In this document: one piece after another, positions 15,567-25,199 of the stretch | Layout: every line of letters begins with the position of its first letter | How positions within the stretch are numbered: position 1 is the first letter of the stretch | Position numbers and translations under genes: made by a program | Notes under the pieces: generated by a model | What the model was told of the DNA's origin: nothing | What the model saw: the letters and a program-made list of their open reading frames with translations, nothing else | Databases searched by the model: none | Source: Burkholderiales bacterium | Lineage (GTDB): Bacteria; Pseudomonadota; Gammaproteobacteria; Burkholderiales; SG8-41 | DNA length: 64,000 bases | Reading direction: 5' to 3' | Assembly: GCA_020854035.1 (NCBI GenBank) | Contig: JADZGE010000021.1 | Location: forward strand, 1 to 64,000

Positions 15567-16628
15567 CTAGCCCCGGTGGAACCAGAGCAGTGACAATCCA
15601 GCGGCGGAAACGGCGAGCAGCGCGGCGAGTGCCGAGAGCGGCGCGGAGAGTTCGGTATCGCGGGTCTCGAGCGCGAGTCTCGAGGTGAGACTCTGGTAGA
15701 CCTTGCGCAGATCCGCGGCCGACCCCGCGTGGAAGTACTCGGCGTCCGTCACCTTCGCCACCGCCTTCAGCGCCTCTTCGTCGAGCATGACGTACGCCGA
15801 CCAGCCGTCGAAGGCGATCGGCCCACCCTCCTTCGTCCCGAATCCGACCGTGTAGACGCGCACCCCGCGATCGGCCGCCATCTTCGCCGCCTCGACGGGG
15901 TCCGGACCGGTGGTGCGGCGCCCGTCGGAGAGCAGGATGATCGCTCCCGAGGTGTACGAGCCCGGCGGAACGGCCTTGAAGTCCTTTCTCTCGGCTTTCT
16001 CCAGCCGCCGCGGGCGGTCGCTTCCCGCGGCACCGCCGCCGAACCGCGAGAACGCCCGGTCGAATACCATGGATTCGAGATCGATCCCCGCGTCGGGAAG
16101 AAGTAGCGACAAGGCGACGATCAGTCCGCTTCCGGTCGCGGTCGCGCGCTGGAGCTGGAACCGGTCGATCGCGGCAAGGAGGTCCTCGCGATTGGTGGTC
16201 GGCGTCTGCACGACGGAGGCGGTGCCGGCGAAGGTGACGATGCCGACGCGGACATGTGCCGGCAGCTCCTCGATGAACGACCGTGCCGCCGCCTGCGCGG
16301 CCTCGATGCGGCTTGGCTGCACGTCCCTCGCGCGCATGCTGCGCGAGACATCCATCGCGAGTACGATCGTCTGGTTCCGCGAGGGCAGCATGAAGACCGC
16401 GCTGGGACGAGCGAGCGCCGCGAGCGCCACCGCGAAGGCCGCGAGGAACAGGAGCGGCGGCACATGGCGTTTGAAACGCTGCTCCGGGCCGAGCGCCTCG
16501 CGGATCAGGCGCAGGCTCGCGTAGCGCACCGCGGATTTCCGCTTGCGCCACAGGACGTACCAGTAGAGCGCGGCGAGCAGCGGTATCGCCAGCATGAACC
16601 ACAGCGCGTCGGGCCACAGGAACCGCAT
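15567..16628 (-). CDS. VWA-domain membrane protein (BatA-like)
   Basis: The 353-residue protein has two N-terminal membrane segments (LWFMLAIPLLAALYWYVLW; PPLLFLAAFAVALAALA). A von Willebrand A domain with the MIDAS motif IVLAMDVSRSMRA follows, and then a C-terminal membrane segment. This is the Bat/MxaL layout. It is closely similar to the protein at 19781-20836, suggesting duplication, and lies on the opposite strand to the MoxR/DUF58 genes. In related modules VWA proteins work with MoxR ATPases in maturing envelope or metal-containing proteins. The client here is unknown. Confidence 0.85.
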   Translation of the reverse strand: MRFLWPDALWFMLAIPLLAALYWYVLWRKRKSAVRYASLRLIREALGPEQRFKRHVPPLLFLAAFAVALAALARPSAVFMLPSRNQTIVLAMDVSRSMRARDVQPSRIEAAQAAARSFIEELPAHVRVGIVTFAGTASVVQTPTTNREDLLAAIDRFQLQRATATGSGLIVALSLLLPDAGIDLESMVFDRAFSRFGGGAAGSDRPRRLEKAERKDFKAVPPGSYTSGAIILLSDGRRTTGPDPVEAAKMAADRGVRVYTVGFGTKEGGPIAFDGWSAYVMLDEEALKAVAKVTDAEYFHAGSAADLRKVYQSLTSRLALETRDTELSAPLSALAALLAVSAAGLSLLWFHRG

Positions 16629-16927
16629 GAGCAGGACCTATCTCAACGAAAGGCGCGTGAAGCGTCGTGGCCGGCGCGGGCCTGATGCGGGGCGCGCCCC
16701 TCGCCGGCCACCGGGCGTACTGTAGCACCGCGGCAGCGGGCGGGAATGCGCGGCGCCGCGGGCCGCCGAGGTTACGCGCGGGTAAGAATGGCGATCGTTA
16801 CCGGCGCACGCGACCGGTCCGATCGTGCTACCGTTTCGCCTGGCGCCCCAATCGGCGCGAGCGCAAGCGGCCCTTGAAACGAGCGGCGATCTACAGCACC
16901 GCCGGCGATTCCCGCCGGAGCGCGAGG
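16629..16927. other. Divergent intergenic region between VWA and protease genes
   Basis: The plus-strand frame of the protease is open through most of this region, but its content (Arg-rich, no hydrophobic pattern) does not look coding. It probably holds divergent promoters. I see no clear operator. Confidence 0.4.
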
Positions 16928-17794
16928 GTGGACGATGCCAGGCGTCCGGCGGCGCCGCTCGCCAAGGCGCCGCCCAGGCAGCCCGCAGCCGGGGCGGGCT
17001 GGCGCGAAATTCTGCGCCGCCGCCGTTCGGCCGCGCTCTTTCTGGCGGGCGGCCTCGTCGCTCTGGCATTCGTGCTGGCGAGCGGCTCGCTGCGGCCGGT
17101 TCAGCGCGAACTCACGCAGGACGACATCGACGCCGCCGTGCTCCACACGCTCGCGAACCAGAGCCTGCCCTCCCGGACGGCGAAGGCCGCCGAGTCGGTG
17201 CGCCCGGCGGTGGTTCGCGTGCGGGGGTACGTGGACGACGGGGGCGGCGAGCTGGCGGAAGTCGCCACCGGCTCGGGTGTCGTCATCGTCGATCAGGGCA
17301 TCATCCTCACCAATCTTCACGTGGTGCAGGGCGCGGAGAAGGTCACGGTCACCTTTTTCGACGGCCTGGAATCGGAAGCGCGCGTCATGAACTGGCAACC
17401 CGAGAACGATCTCGCGGTGGTCAAGGCGGCCACGCTGCCGGACGATCTCGCCGCCGCGACGCTCGGCACGACGCAGAGGCTGAAGCCCGGCGACGAGGTG
17501 GTCGCGGTGGGATTTCCGTTCGGCATCGGTCCCTCCGTGACCGCGGGCGTGATCTCCGGGTTGAACCGCGAGTTCCGTTCGCCCGAGGGCGACCGCGTGC
17601 TGACGCGGCTGATCCAGTTCGATGCCGCGGCCAACCCGGGAAGTTCCGGCGGCCCCCTCGTCACGATGGACGGCGAAGTGGTCGGGATCGTCACCGCCAT
17701 CTTCAGCCCGTCGGACGCGCGTACCTTCGTCGGCATCGGATTCGCGGTAACCATCGAGGCCGCGGGCGGCGCCGTCGGTCTGCCACCTTTCTAG
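16928..17794 (+). CDS. Membrane-anchored trypsin-like (S1C, DegP/HtrA-type) serine protease without PDZ domain
   Basis: From GTG 16928 (GGAG and GAGG upstream) the protein has 288 residues: an Arg-rich cytoplasmic start, one membrane anchor (AALFLAGGLVALAFVLASGS) and a trypsin fold. The triad is H131 (ILTNLHVV), D161 (ENDLAVVK) and S240 (NPGSSGGPL). It ends right after the protease core, so no PDZ domain is present. It sits 9 bases before the MoxR gene, suggesting a role in the same envelope process. Confidence 0.85.
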   Translation: MDDARRPAAPLAKAPPRQPAAGAGWREILRRRRSAALFLAGGLVALAFVLASGSLRPVQRELTQDDIDAAVLHTLANQSLPSRTAKAAESVRPAVVRVRGYVDDGGGELAEVATGSGVVIVDQGIILTNLHVVQGAEKVTVTFFDGLESEARVMNWQPENDLAVVKAATLPDDLAAATLGTTQRLKPGDEVVAVGFPFGIGPSVTAGVISGLNREFRSPEGDRVLTRLIQFDAAANPGSSGGPLVTMDGEVVGIVTAIFSPSDARTFVGIGFAVTIEAAGGAVGLPPF

Positions 17795-17803
17795 CGAGCC
17801 CCC

Positions 17804-18817
17804 ATGAGCGAAACCGTTTCGCGCGGCGACATCGCGCACCTGATGCAGCGTATCCTGTTCGAAGTGAAGCGGGTGGTGGTCGGGCAGGATCATTTCCTCG
17901 AGCGCGTGCTGGTCGCCATCCTCGCGCAGGGCCACCTGCTGGTGGAAGGGGTGCCGGGCCTTGCCAAGACGCTCACGGTGAAGACGCTCGCGCGCACGGT
18001 GCGCGGCGCCTTCAAGCGCATCCAGTTCACCCCCGACCTCCTGCCCGCGGACCTCGTGGGCACGCGCATGTACAACCAGCGTTCCGGCGATTTCTCGACC
18101 GTGCTGGGCCCGGTTTTCACGAATCTGCTGCTCGCCGACGAGATCAATCGCGCTCCCGCCAAGGTGCAAAGCGCGCTCCTCGAGGTCATGCAGGAGCGCC
18201 AGGTGACGATCGCCGGCGAGACCCACAAGGTACCCGAACCCTTCCTCGTGATGGCAACCCAGAACCCCATCGAAACCGAGGGTACCTATCCCCTGCCGGA
18301 GGCGCAGGTCGACCGCTTCATGATGAAGGTGCTGGTCGGCTATCCGAGCGAGGAGGAAGAGTTCGTGATCGTCGAGCGGGTGACCGGCGCCGCGGCGGAA
18401 GTCGCCGCCGTCGCCACGACGGCCCAGCTCTCCGCGCTCCAGGTGGAATGCCGTCGCGTCTACGTCGACCCGGCCATGATCCAGTACGCGGTGAAGCTCG
18501 TCGCCGCGACCCGGCAGCCCGACCGCTACGGCCTGGAGGAAATCGGCCGATACCTCACCTTCGGGGCGAGCCCGCGAGCGACGATCAATCTCATCGAAGG
18601 CGCGCGCGCTCTCGCATTCCTGCGCGGGCGCGATTACGTGCTGCCGGAGGACGTGACCGACCTCGTGCCCGACGTGCTGCGCCACCGCCTCGTGCTCTCC
18701 TACGAGGCGCTCTCCGAGAACAGGAGCCCCGACGAAATCGTCACCCGTGTCATGAAAGCCGTGCCGGCGCCCGACAAGCCGCTCGAAACCCATGTCCGAG
18801 TCGCCGCCGGAACGTGA
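17804..18817 (+). CDS. MoxR-family AAA+ ATPase
   Basis: The 337-residue protein shows the MoxR set: VVVGQDHFLERVLVAILAQG, Walker A EGVPGLAKT, Walker B LLADEINRAPAKVQSALLE and sensor MATQNPIETEGTYPLPEAQ. MoxR ATPases act as chaperones with DUF58 and VWA proteins. It overlaps the DUF58 gene by 26 bases, indicating tight co-expression. Confidence 0.95.
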   Translation: MSETVSRGDIAHLMQRILFEVKRVVVGQDHFLERVLVAILAQGHLLVEGVPGLAKTLTVKTLARTVRGAFKRIQFTPDLLPADLVGTRMYNQRSGDFSTVLGPVFTNLLLADEINRAPAKVQSALLEVMQERQVTIAGETHKVPEPFLVMATQNPIETEGTYPLPEAQVDRFMMKVLVGYPSEEEEFVIVERVTGAAAEVAAVATTAQLSALQVECRRVYVDPAMIQYAVKLVAATRQPDRYGLEEIGRYLTFGASPRATINLIEGARALAFLRGRDYVLPEDVTDLVPDVLRHRLVLSYEALSENRSPDEIVTRVMKAVPAPDKPLETHVRVAAGT

Positions 18818-19784
18818 ACCACGCCTGAAGTCCGTGCCCGCCGGCCGCGCGCCCGGAGCGCGCGAGAGCCCGGATGCGCTCCTGCGCCGGATCGAGTGGA
18901 CCGTCATCCGGCGCCTGGACGGCCTGCTCCAGGGCGACTACCGCACGTTGTTTCGCGCGTTCGGCCTCGACCTCGCGGACCTGCGCGAGTACCAGTTCCA
19001 CGACGACGTCCGGCACATCGACTGGAACGTGACGGCACGGCTGCAGATCCCGCACGTACGCGAGTTCAATGCGGATCGCGAAGTGACCGCGTGGTTCCTG
19101 CTCGATACGAGCGGGTCGGTCGACTTCGGTTCCCGCGACAAGCGCAAACGCGCGCAGTCCGCCGCGCTTGCCGCGGCGCTCGGGCGGCTCCTCACCCGTC
19201 ATGGCAACCGCGTCGGCGCGATCATCTACACGGACAGGGTGGACGCGGTGATTCCCGCGAGGGGCGGCCGGCGCCACGTGCTGCACCTGCTCGACCGGAT
19301 GCTCGGCGCCGCCGCGCCGGAGCGCGGCCGCGAAACCGACCTCGCCGAACTGCTCGAAACGGCCCAATCCGTGATCAAGCGGCGCTCGGTGGTGTTCCTC
19401 GTGTCCGATTTCATCGGCGCGCCGGGCTGGAGCCGCGGCCTCGCGCTTCTCGCGCGGCGCCACGAAGTCGTGGCCGTGCGCCTCTACGATCCGCTGGAGA
19501 TGGCGCTGCCCGATCTCGGGCTCGTCCTCATGCGGGATGCCGAAACCGGCGAGCAACTGTTCGTCGACACGCACGACGCGCGCTTTCGCCGGCGCTTCGC
19601 CGACGCCGCGGCCCGGCGCGAATCGGCGCTGCGATCCGCGCTCGGCGAGGCTGGCGTGGACTGCCTCGAACTCGCGACGGACGACGATCTCGTCGACGCG
19701 CTCATGCGCTTTACCGTCTTGCGCAAGCGGCGCAGCCAGCTCGCGGCGGGTGTCTCGCTGCACGGGCGTCCCCGCGAGTCATGA
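18792..19784 (+). CDS. DUF58-domain protein
   Basis: The 330-residue soluble protein has the DUF58 core LREYQFHDDVRHIDWNVTAR and a VWA-like Asp-rich strand WFLLDTSGSVDFG. The C-terminal half has SVVFLVSDFIG and HEVVAVRLYDPLE. DUF58 proteins are partners of MoxR ATPases. It overlaps both neighbours (26 bases upstream, 4 bases ATGA downstream). Confidence 0.92.
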   Translation: MSESPPEREPRLKSVPAGRAPGARESPDALLRRIEWTVIRRLDGLLQGDYRTLFRAFGLDLADLREYQFHDDVRHIDWNVTARLQIPHVREFNADREVTAWFLLDTSGSVDFGSRDKRKRAQSAALAAALGRLLTRHGNRVGAIIYTDRVDAVIPARGGRRHVLHLLDRMLGAAAPERGRETDLAELLETAQSVIKRRSVVFLVSDFIGAPGWSRGLALLARRHEVVAVRLYDPLEMALPDLGLVLMRDAETGEQLFVDTHDARFRRRFADAAARRESALRSALGEAGVDCLELATDDDLVDALMRFTVLRKRRSQLAAGVSLHGRPRES

Positions 19785-20836
19785 TCGACGTCACCGCGAT
19801 GACGTTCCAGTGGCCCGGCATGCTGTGGCTGCTCCTTGCCGTGCCGTTCCTCGTCGCCGGATACGCGTGGCTCACCGCCCGCGGGCGCCGGATGGCGCTC
19901 GCCTACGCCGGCCTCACGATGGCCGACGCCGCGGCGGGAGCGCGCACCCGGTTCCGGCGCCACGCGCCCGGGGCGCTGCTCCTCCTCGGCGTGGCGGCGA
20001 TGCTCTTCGGGGTCGCGCGCCCGCAGGCGCCCGTCACGATGCCCTCGCGCCAGCAGGCGGTGATCCTCGTCATGGATGTGTCCGGGAGCATGCGCGCCAC
20101 CGATCTCAAGCCGAACCGGCTCGCGGCGGCGCAGGCGGCGGCGAAGCTCTTCATCGCGAATCAGCCGCGCCACGTGCGCGTGGGCATCGTCGCCGTCGCC
20201 GGCGCCGCCGCGCTCGTGCAGTCCCCCACGGACAGCCGCGATGAGCTCTCCCAGGCGATCGATCGCTTCCAGTTGCAGCGCGGGTCCGCCGTCGGCAGTG
20301 GCCTGCTGATGGCGCTCGCCACCCTGGTGCCCGAGGCGGGCATCGACGTCGAACAGCTCACGTACGGGGCCCGGGCACGCCCGTGGCTGCGTGACGCGAA
20401 GCGCAAGGCTCCCGAGTCAAAGCCCGTCCCCCCGGGCTCCAACGGCTCGGTCGCGATCGTGCTGCTCTCCGACGGCGAGTCGAACACCGGGTTCGACCCG
20501 CTGGAGGCGGCGAAGCTCGCCGCCGACCACGGCGTACGAGTCCACACGATCGGCATGGGCACGGCCGCGGGCACGACGCTCGGGTTCGACGGCTGGTCGA
20601 TGCGCGTGCGCCTGAACGACGGGCTGCTGAAAAAGATCTCGGCGATGACGGAGGGCGAGTATTTCCAGGCGGCGGGCGCCGAGGAGCTGAAAGGCATATA
20701 CGGGGGGCTCGCCACGCGAATCGCGCTGGAGAAGACCCGCACGATGGAAGTGACGGCGCTCTTCGTGGGGGCAGGCATCGCGCTGGCGCTCGCCGGCGCG
20801 CTCGTTTCGCTGTTCCGCTCGAGCCGCATCCTCTAG
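19781..20836 (+). CDS. VWA-domain membrane protein (BatA-like), second copy
   Basis: The 351-residue protein starts at ATG 19781, which overlaps the DUF58 stop (ATGA). Membrane segments flank a VWA domain with the MIDAS motif VILVMDVSGSMRATDLKP. It shares order and sequence with the 15567-16628 protein, for example RFQLQR, GSGL and a conserved FDGWS. The two may form a heteromeric pair. The S1C protease - MoxR - DUF58 - VWA order reads as one operon. Confidence 0.88.
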   Translation: MIDVTAMTFQWPGMLWLLLAVPFLVAGYAWLTARGRRMALAYAGLTMADAAAGARTRFRRHAPGALLLLGVAAMLFGVARPQAPVTMPSRQQAVILVMDVSGSMRATDLKPNRLAAAQAAAKLFIANQPRHVRVGIVAVAGAAALVQSPTDSRDELSQAIDRFQLQRGSAVGSGLLMALATLVPEAGIDVEQLTYGARARPWLRDAKRKAPESKPVPPGSNGSVAIVLLSDGESNTGFDPLEAAKLAADHGVRVHTIGMGTAAGTTLGFDGWSMRVRLNDGLLKKISAMTEGEYFQAAGAEELKGIYGGLATRIALEKTRTMEVTALFVGAGIALALAGALVSLFRSSRIL

Positions 20837-20859
20837 CGGCGCGCCCGGCCGGGGCGGGA

Positions 20860-21906
20860 TCAGCCCGCGCCGCCGGCGCCTACCGCACGGATCGCGCCGA
20901 ACAGGTTCTCGATCGTCTGGCGCGGGATGCCGCGCGTGATGAAGACGAGCCGCGTGGTCCGATCCGCGCTCGGCCACGCCGCGAGCTCGATCGGCGGATG
21001 GAAGAGGTGCTGCACGCCCTGCACCACCATCGGCCCGGCCTTTCCTTCCACGTTGACGAGCCCCTTCACGCGCAGGAGGTCGGGGCCGCGCAGCGCCGTC
21101 AGCACTTCGATCGTCTGCGTGAACGCAGGCCAAGCGAGCGGCGCGTCGAAGCGCAGCGTGAAGGTCGTGACGGCCGCATCGTGACGGTGATGATGCCCGT
21201 GACCGTGGCCGACGTGCCCGTCCTCGTCGTCCTCGCCGAGCCAGCGCTCGACCTCCTCGAGCCGTGAACGGGTGCGCGCGAGCCCCACATCCACGAGGAA
21301 GGAGACCTCCACTTCGCCGTTCAGCGCCCGCGCGAGCGGCGCGCGCGGGTTGATCTCGCGCAGCCGCTCCTCGAGCTTCCCGATCTTCTCCGGGTCCGCG
21401 AGGTCGCTCTTGGTGATCACGAGGCGGTCGGCGAGGGCGACCTGCTTCATCGGCTCGGAGAACGCGTCGAGCTGCGAGGGCGAATTCACGGCGTCGACGA
21501 GCGTCACCACGCAATCGAGCCGGAATTCGTCGAGCAGCATCGTATCGGTCATCAGCGTCTGCATGACCGGCGCCGGATCCGCGATTCCCGTGGTCTCCAC
21601 GATGACCCGCTCGAAGCCGATCACCTCCCCGTTGCGGCGCTTGATGAATAGCTCGCGCAGCGTCTCCTGCAGATCGCTTCGCAGCGTGCAGCACAGGCAG
21701 CCGCTGTTGAGCAGCATCATCTGCTCGGAGGAGGTCTCGACGAGATCGTTGTCCACGCCGATCTCGCCCAGTTCGTTCACGATGACGGCCACCCGGTTCA
21801 TCTCCGGGCGCTTCACCAGCCTGTTGATGAGCGTCGTCTTGCCGCTTCCGAGGAACCCGGTGATGACCGAGACCGGGATGCGTCCCGCCAGGGCGTCAGC
21901 GGGCAT
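20860..21906 (-). CDS. CobW/COG0523-family GTP-binding metallochaperone
   Basis: The 348-residue protein has Walker A GFLGSGKTTLINRL, the metal-binding GCLCC motif, the switch region VIVETTGIADPAPV and the guanine-specifying ITKSD. A His-rich stretch (HVGHGHGHHHRHD) precedes the CobW C-terminal domain. Family members deliver zinc or cobalt in a GTP-dependent way; the His stretch points to Zn or Ni handling. It is convergent with the VWA gene and appears to be a single-gene unit. The metal and client cannot be told from the sequence. Confidence 0.92.
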   Translation of the reverse strand: MPADALAGRIPVSVITGFLGSGKTTLINRLVKRPEMNRVAVIVNELGEIGVDNDLVETSSEQMMLLNSGCLCCTLRSDLQETLRELFIKRRNGEVIGFERVIVETTGIADPAPVMQTLMTDTMLLDEFRLDCVVTLVDAVNSPSQLDAFSEPMKQVALADRLVITKSDLADPEKIGKLEERLREINPRAPLARALNGEVEVSFLVDVGLARTRSRLEEVERWLGEDDEDGHVGHGHGHHHRHDAAVTTFTLRFDAPLAWPAFTQTIEVLTALRGPDLLRVKGLVNVEGKAGPMVVQGVQHLFHPPIELAAWPSADRTTRLVFITRGIPRQTIENLFGAIRAVGAGGAG

Positions 21907-22024
21907 GACCGGACCACGTAGCGGCCGACGGCCGGCGGCTGAGCGCTGGGGGCCGGCGGCCGGGGACGTGCGACGGCCTTCGACGCGGGCATGCGGATCG
22001 CGATTGCCTCATGATCGCGCGCAC

Positions 22025-23275
22025 CTAGACGTTCGCTTCGAGTATGTAGAGCCCGCCGGCGAAACGGTCCACCGCGTAGATGATGCCGCGCTCGTCGACC
22101 CACACGTCGTTCAACTGGATCGCCCCCGCGCGCGACATCGGGGGCGCGCCCGGCACGAAGTAGGCGATCTCCTTCGGCTGATACGGGTTCGCAACGTCGA
22201 ACGCGCGCACCCCGCCGCCGAAATAGGTCCCGAAGATGATGGTCTCCGAGCGATACGAGCAGGGGCCAGGCTGGTTCTCGTGCATGTTGTGCGAGCCGTA
22301 ACGCCCGCCGCGCCTGCCGAACACCTCCGGGTCCGGCAGCGGGAACTGCGCCACCGGCACGAGATTCGACTCGACACGCGCGTCAACCACCCAGGTCGGC
22401 TTGGGCCAGTCGGCGAGCGCGTCACGCACGCATTCGTCGGTGATGATGAGAAACCCGCGTTCGAGGAGCGGCAGCACCGTGTGCGTGAAGCCGTTGTACG
22501 GCGGGGAGTACTGCAGATGGCCGACCGGCCCGGGACGGGCCTTGTCGGATATGTCGAGTATCCACGCGCCACCGTCGATATAGCCGACGTAGGCGCGGTC
22601 GGGCCTCGCGGGGTAGACGGCGCAGTTGTGAGGCCGGTAGCCACCATCGAACCTGGGGTGGCGCGGCGGCGGCGGCGCCGCGTCGCCCTTCCTCGTGCCC
22701 GGGTACCACCAGCGCCCCGCCTCCTTCGGTTGCGCGGGGTTACGGACATCGACGATCTGGTAGAACTGGTCGTCATTGTCGTTCGTCGGCTCGAAATCGG
22801 CCGAGCCCGAGGTGAGGTGAACGTACTCGCCGTCGACGAAGAACACGCAGTGCGCGCCCCGCGAGCACGGGCCGGAGGTGTCGTAGTGCGCGATCAGCTT
22901 CGGCGCCTGCGGCCTGCTCACGTCGAACAGGTCGAAGCCGGCGGGCTTCTGTCCCCATTTCTTCGTCTGGTAGGCGACCGCCATGACGTCGCCGACGACG
23001 TCGAGCGAATTCGACCGGACGTCAGCGTGCGGGAGATCCGTTTGCACCACTATTTTCGGGTTCTTGAGATCGGTAACGTCCACCGCCGTGAAGTTCTTGG
23101 GGGCCGACTCGTGCGCGAGCCACAGCACCCGCCGCCCGTCTTTCACGGACTGGAGGCTGATCCCCTCCCCGACACCGCCGAAACCCGCCAGCTCATGGTG
23201 GGCGATGAGCTTCATGTTGAGCGCGAGCGTCTGGCTCGCCTGGGCGCCGCGCGCCATCGATCCTTCCTGTGCCAT
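22025..23275 (-). CDS. LVIVD-repeat beta-propeller protein
   Basis: The 416-residue protein consists of repeats of the LVIVD type, such as NFTAVDVTDLKNPKIVVQTD, FDLFDVSRPQAPKLIAHYDT and RAFDVANPYQPKEIAYFVPG. Such propellers are binding scaffolds, often outside the cytoplasm, but no signal peptide is visible here. The start ATG is immediately adjacent to the stop of the dehydrogenase gene (TAA-ATG), so the two are coupled. It also resembles selenium-binding-protein-like propellers in general layout. Function is unknown. Confidence 0.75.
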   Translation of the reverse strand: MAQEGSMARGAQASQTLALNMKLIAHHELAGFGGVGEGISLQSVKDGRRVLWLAHESAPKNFTAVDVTDLKNPKIVVQTDLPHADVRSNSLDVVGDVMAVAYQTKKWGQKPAGFDLFDVSRPQAPKLIAHYDTSGPCSRGAHCVFFVDGEYVHLTSGSADFEPTNDNDDQFYQIVDVRNPAQPKEAGRWWYPGTRKGDAAPPPPRHPRFDGGYRPHNCAVYPARPDRAYVGYIDGGAWILDISDKARPGPVGHLQYSPPYNGFTHTVLPLLERGFLIITDECVRDALADWPKPTWVVDARVESNLVPVAQFPLPDPEVFGRRGGRYGSHNMHENQPGPCSYRSETIIFGTYFGGGVRAFDVANPYQPKEIAYFVPGAPPMSRAGAIQLNDVWVDERGIIYAVDRFAGGLYILEANV

Positions 23276-24250
23276 TTATTTTCCCTTCCCCGTTGACGGG
23301 CGGCGGGGCTTCGCGCCCTTCAGCCCGGCGCGCTTTCGCATCACGGCGTGCACCGCCGCGGTGTCGTGCATTCCCCAGCCCTCTCTCAGCGCCGCCGCGT
23401 ACCACGGCAGGCTCGCGTCGAAGAGCGGCGCCGGCACCCGCAGGCGGCGCACGAACGCCCGGATGATGTCGATGTCCTTCTGGTAGATCTTCGACTTCAT
23501 GTGCGGGGGCAAATAACGTCCGGCCACCATGAGCGGGCCACGGATCTGGAACATCCGCGAGACCCCCGCGCCGTCCGCGATCACCCGGAAGAGCAGCCCG
23601 AGATCGAGACCGGCCTTCTCACCCACCACCATCGCCTCGGCGGTCGAGAGGTTGTGTATCGTCACGAGGAGGTTGGCGATGAACTTCAGCTTCGAGCCGG
23701 TGCCGAAAGCGCCGCAATAGCAGGTGGAGCGCGCGAAACCGTCGAAAACGCGCCGGCAGCGGTTGAAGGCGGCGCGCTCGCCGCTCGCGTACACCGCGAT
23801 GTCCCCTGTCGCAGCCTGCGCCCCGGTGCCGCTCACCGGGCAGTCGAGAAGCGTCACCCCACGGCGCGCGAGCCGCCGCCGCAGGCTCTCCTTCAGCTCC
23901 AGCGTCATCGTGCTCGCCTCGATCACGATCGTCCCGCGTCGCGCCCCGGCGGCGATGCCGTCCCGCCCGAAATACGCTTCTTCCATCGCCGCGGGCGAAG
24001 GCAGCGAAGTGATCAGGATGGGCGCGCGCGCCGCAACGTCCGCGCAGGAGCGTGCCGTTTCGCCGCCGGCACCGGTGAACGCTTTCAGCGCCGCGGCCGA
24101 GGGATCGTAGCCGATCACGCGAAAGCCGCTGCGCAGCAGGTTCCGCGCGAATGAACCGCCCATGATGCCGAGTCCGATCTGCCCGATCGTTCCCTTCCCG
24201 CGGCGCGCGGCGGATCGCCCGCGTGCCGCCCGTTTCCCGTCATCCGTCAT
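23276..24250 (-). CDS. NAD(P)-dependent 3-hydroxyisobutyrate dehydrogenase-like oxidoreductase
   Basis: The 324-residue protein has the Rossmann motif IGLGIMGGSFARNL, the beta-hydroxyacid dehydrogenase substrate motif DCPVSGTGAQAATGDIAVYA and the catalytic Lys region GSKLKFIANLLVTIHNLSTA. It oxidises or reduces a 3-hydroxyacid or related compound. It lies 14 bases downstream of the bicupin and directly upstream of the propeller gene. The substrate is unknown. Confidence 0.88.
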   Translation of the reverse strand: MTDDGKRAARGRSAARRGKGTIGQIGLGIMGGSFARNLLRSGFRVIGYDPSAAALKAFTGAGGETARSCADVAARAPILITSLPSPAAMEEAYFGRDGIAAGARRGTIVIEASTMTLELKESLRRRLARRGVTLLDCPVSGTGAQAATGDIAVYASGERAAFNRCRRVFDGFARSTCYCGAFGTGSKLKFIANLLVTIHNLSTAEAMVVGEKAGLDLGLLFRVIADGAGVSRMFQIRGPLMVAGRYLPPHMKSKIYQKDIDIIRAFVRRLRVPAPLFDASLPWYAAALREGWGMHDTAAVHAVMRKRAGLKGAKPRRPSTGKGK

Positions 24251-24264
24251 TTGTCACCCGTCAG

Positions 24265-25110
24265 TCAATCAGGTCTGAGATTCAGGCGTGCCTGCTCTGC
24301 CTGCGCCGGCGTCATGTTGTCGATCCGCTCTTCCAGGTACGGCGTCGAGCACACGAGCGCGTAACGCGCGAACCCGGACGTGACCGCCAGGCGGTAGCGC
24401 TCCCCGCGGGGAACGTAGACGATGTCGCCGGGGCCGCAGTCCCGGCGCGCGTCCCCGCAGCGCGCGTCGAGCCGGCCTTCGGTCACGTAGACGAAGAGCT
24501 CGCGCTCGGCCGGGCGAACCGGCTCGTCGTAGCCCCGCGGCACCTCGAAGAAACCGAAGGCGAGCCGCTCGCCTTCGATCCAGTTCACGCAGCGACTCGA
24601 GCGCGGCGGTGCGTCCAGCGATTCCAGTATGGGGTAATAGCAGTCCTTCACGCCTTCCACGATCGCCTGCGAGCGCCCCTCGGCCTTGCGGTGGCGGTCC
24701 CGTTCGCCCACGCCGTAGTTCCGGTTCGCCTCGTCCACCGACATCGCCCGCTCCGGCACCGCTTCGTCCTCGGCGAGGCCGACGACCGTCCAGGTCTTGT
24801 CCTTGACGTAGAGGTACTGGCAGTGGCCGTCCTCGGTCGCCCGCATCGAGTGGCGCACGCAGGCCGGCGCGTGCACGAAGGTCCCCGGGGCGACGATGCG
24901 ACGGTCCTTGCCGACGATGGCGTTGATTTTCCCGCGCAACGGGAAGATCAGCAGTTCGTTCGGGTGATAGTGGAGATCGGAGCCGGTCCCCGCGTTCTTG
25001 TGGAGCAGGCAGTAGTACATGTAACGCCCCTCGATCACCGGCGCCTTGCCGGTGGAAAGGTGCGGCGTCAGGTAGCGGCTCTCGAACTCCTCGAAGCGAT
25101 AGAAAGGCAC
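24265..25110 (-). CDS. Two-domain cupin protein
   Basis: I chose GTG 25110 (AAGGAATCGCC upstream), giving 281 residues. Cupin 1 has the metal-binding pattern SDLHYHPNELLIFPLRG and a later H in CVRHSMRA. Cupin 2 has ELFVYVTEGRLDARC and GDIVYVPRGERYRLAV but lacks clear His ligands. The layout resembles ring-cleaving dioxygenases of the bicupin type, but no diagnostic substrate residues were seen. It follows the LysR gene in the same direction and is likely under its control. Confidence 0.75.
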   Translation of the reverse strand: MPFYRFEEFESRYLTPHLSTGKAPVIEGRYMYYCLLHKNAGTGSDLHYHPNELLIFPLRGKINAIVGKDRRIVAPGTFVHAPACVRHSMRATEDGHCQYLYVKDKTWTVVGLAEDEAVPERAMSVDEANRNYGVGERDRHRKAEGRSQAIVEGVKDCYYPILESLDAPPRSSRCVNWIEGERLAFGFFEVPRGYDEPVRPAERELFVYVTEGRLDARCGDARRDCGPGDIVYVPRGERYRLAVTSGFARYALVCSTPYLEERIDNMTPAQAEQARLNLRPD

Positions 25111-25199
25111 GGCGATTCCTTGCGATCCCGCGCCCGCGGCACGGCGGCCCGCGCGGCGCCATCGCGCGCCGAGCCGATGGGGCAATGCTAGCACACGCC

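Noticed and set aside
15540-15577. A GC-rich inverted repeat near the end of the VWA gene, considered as a terminator
   Set aside because: It has no T-tract in either direction and overlaps coding sequence.
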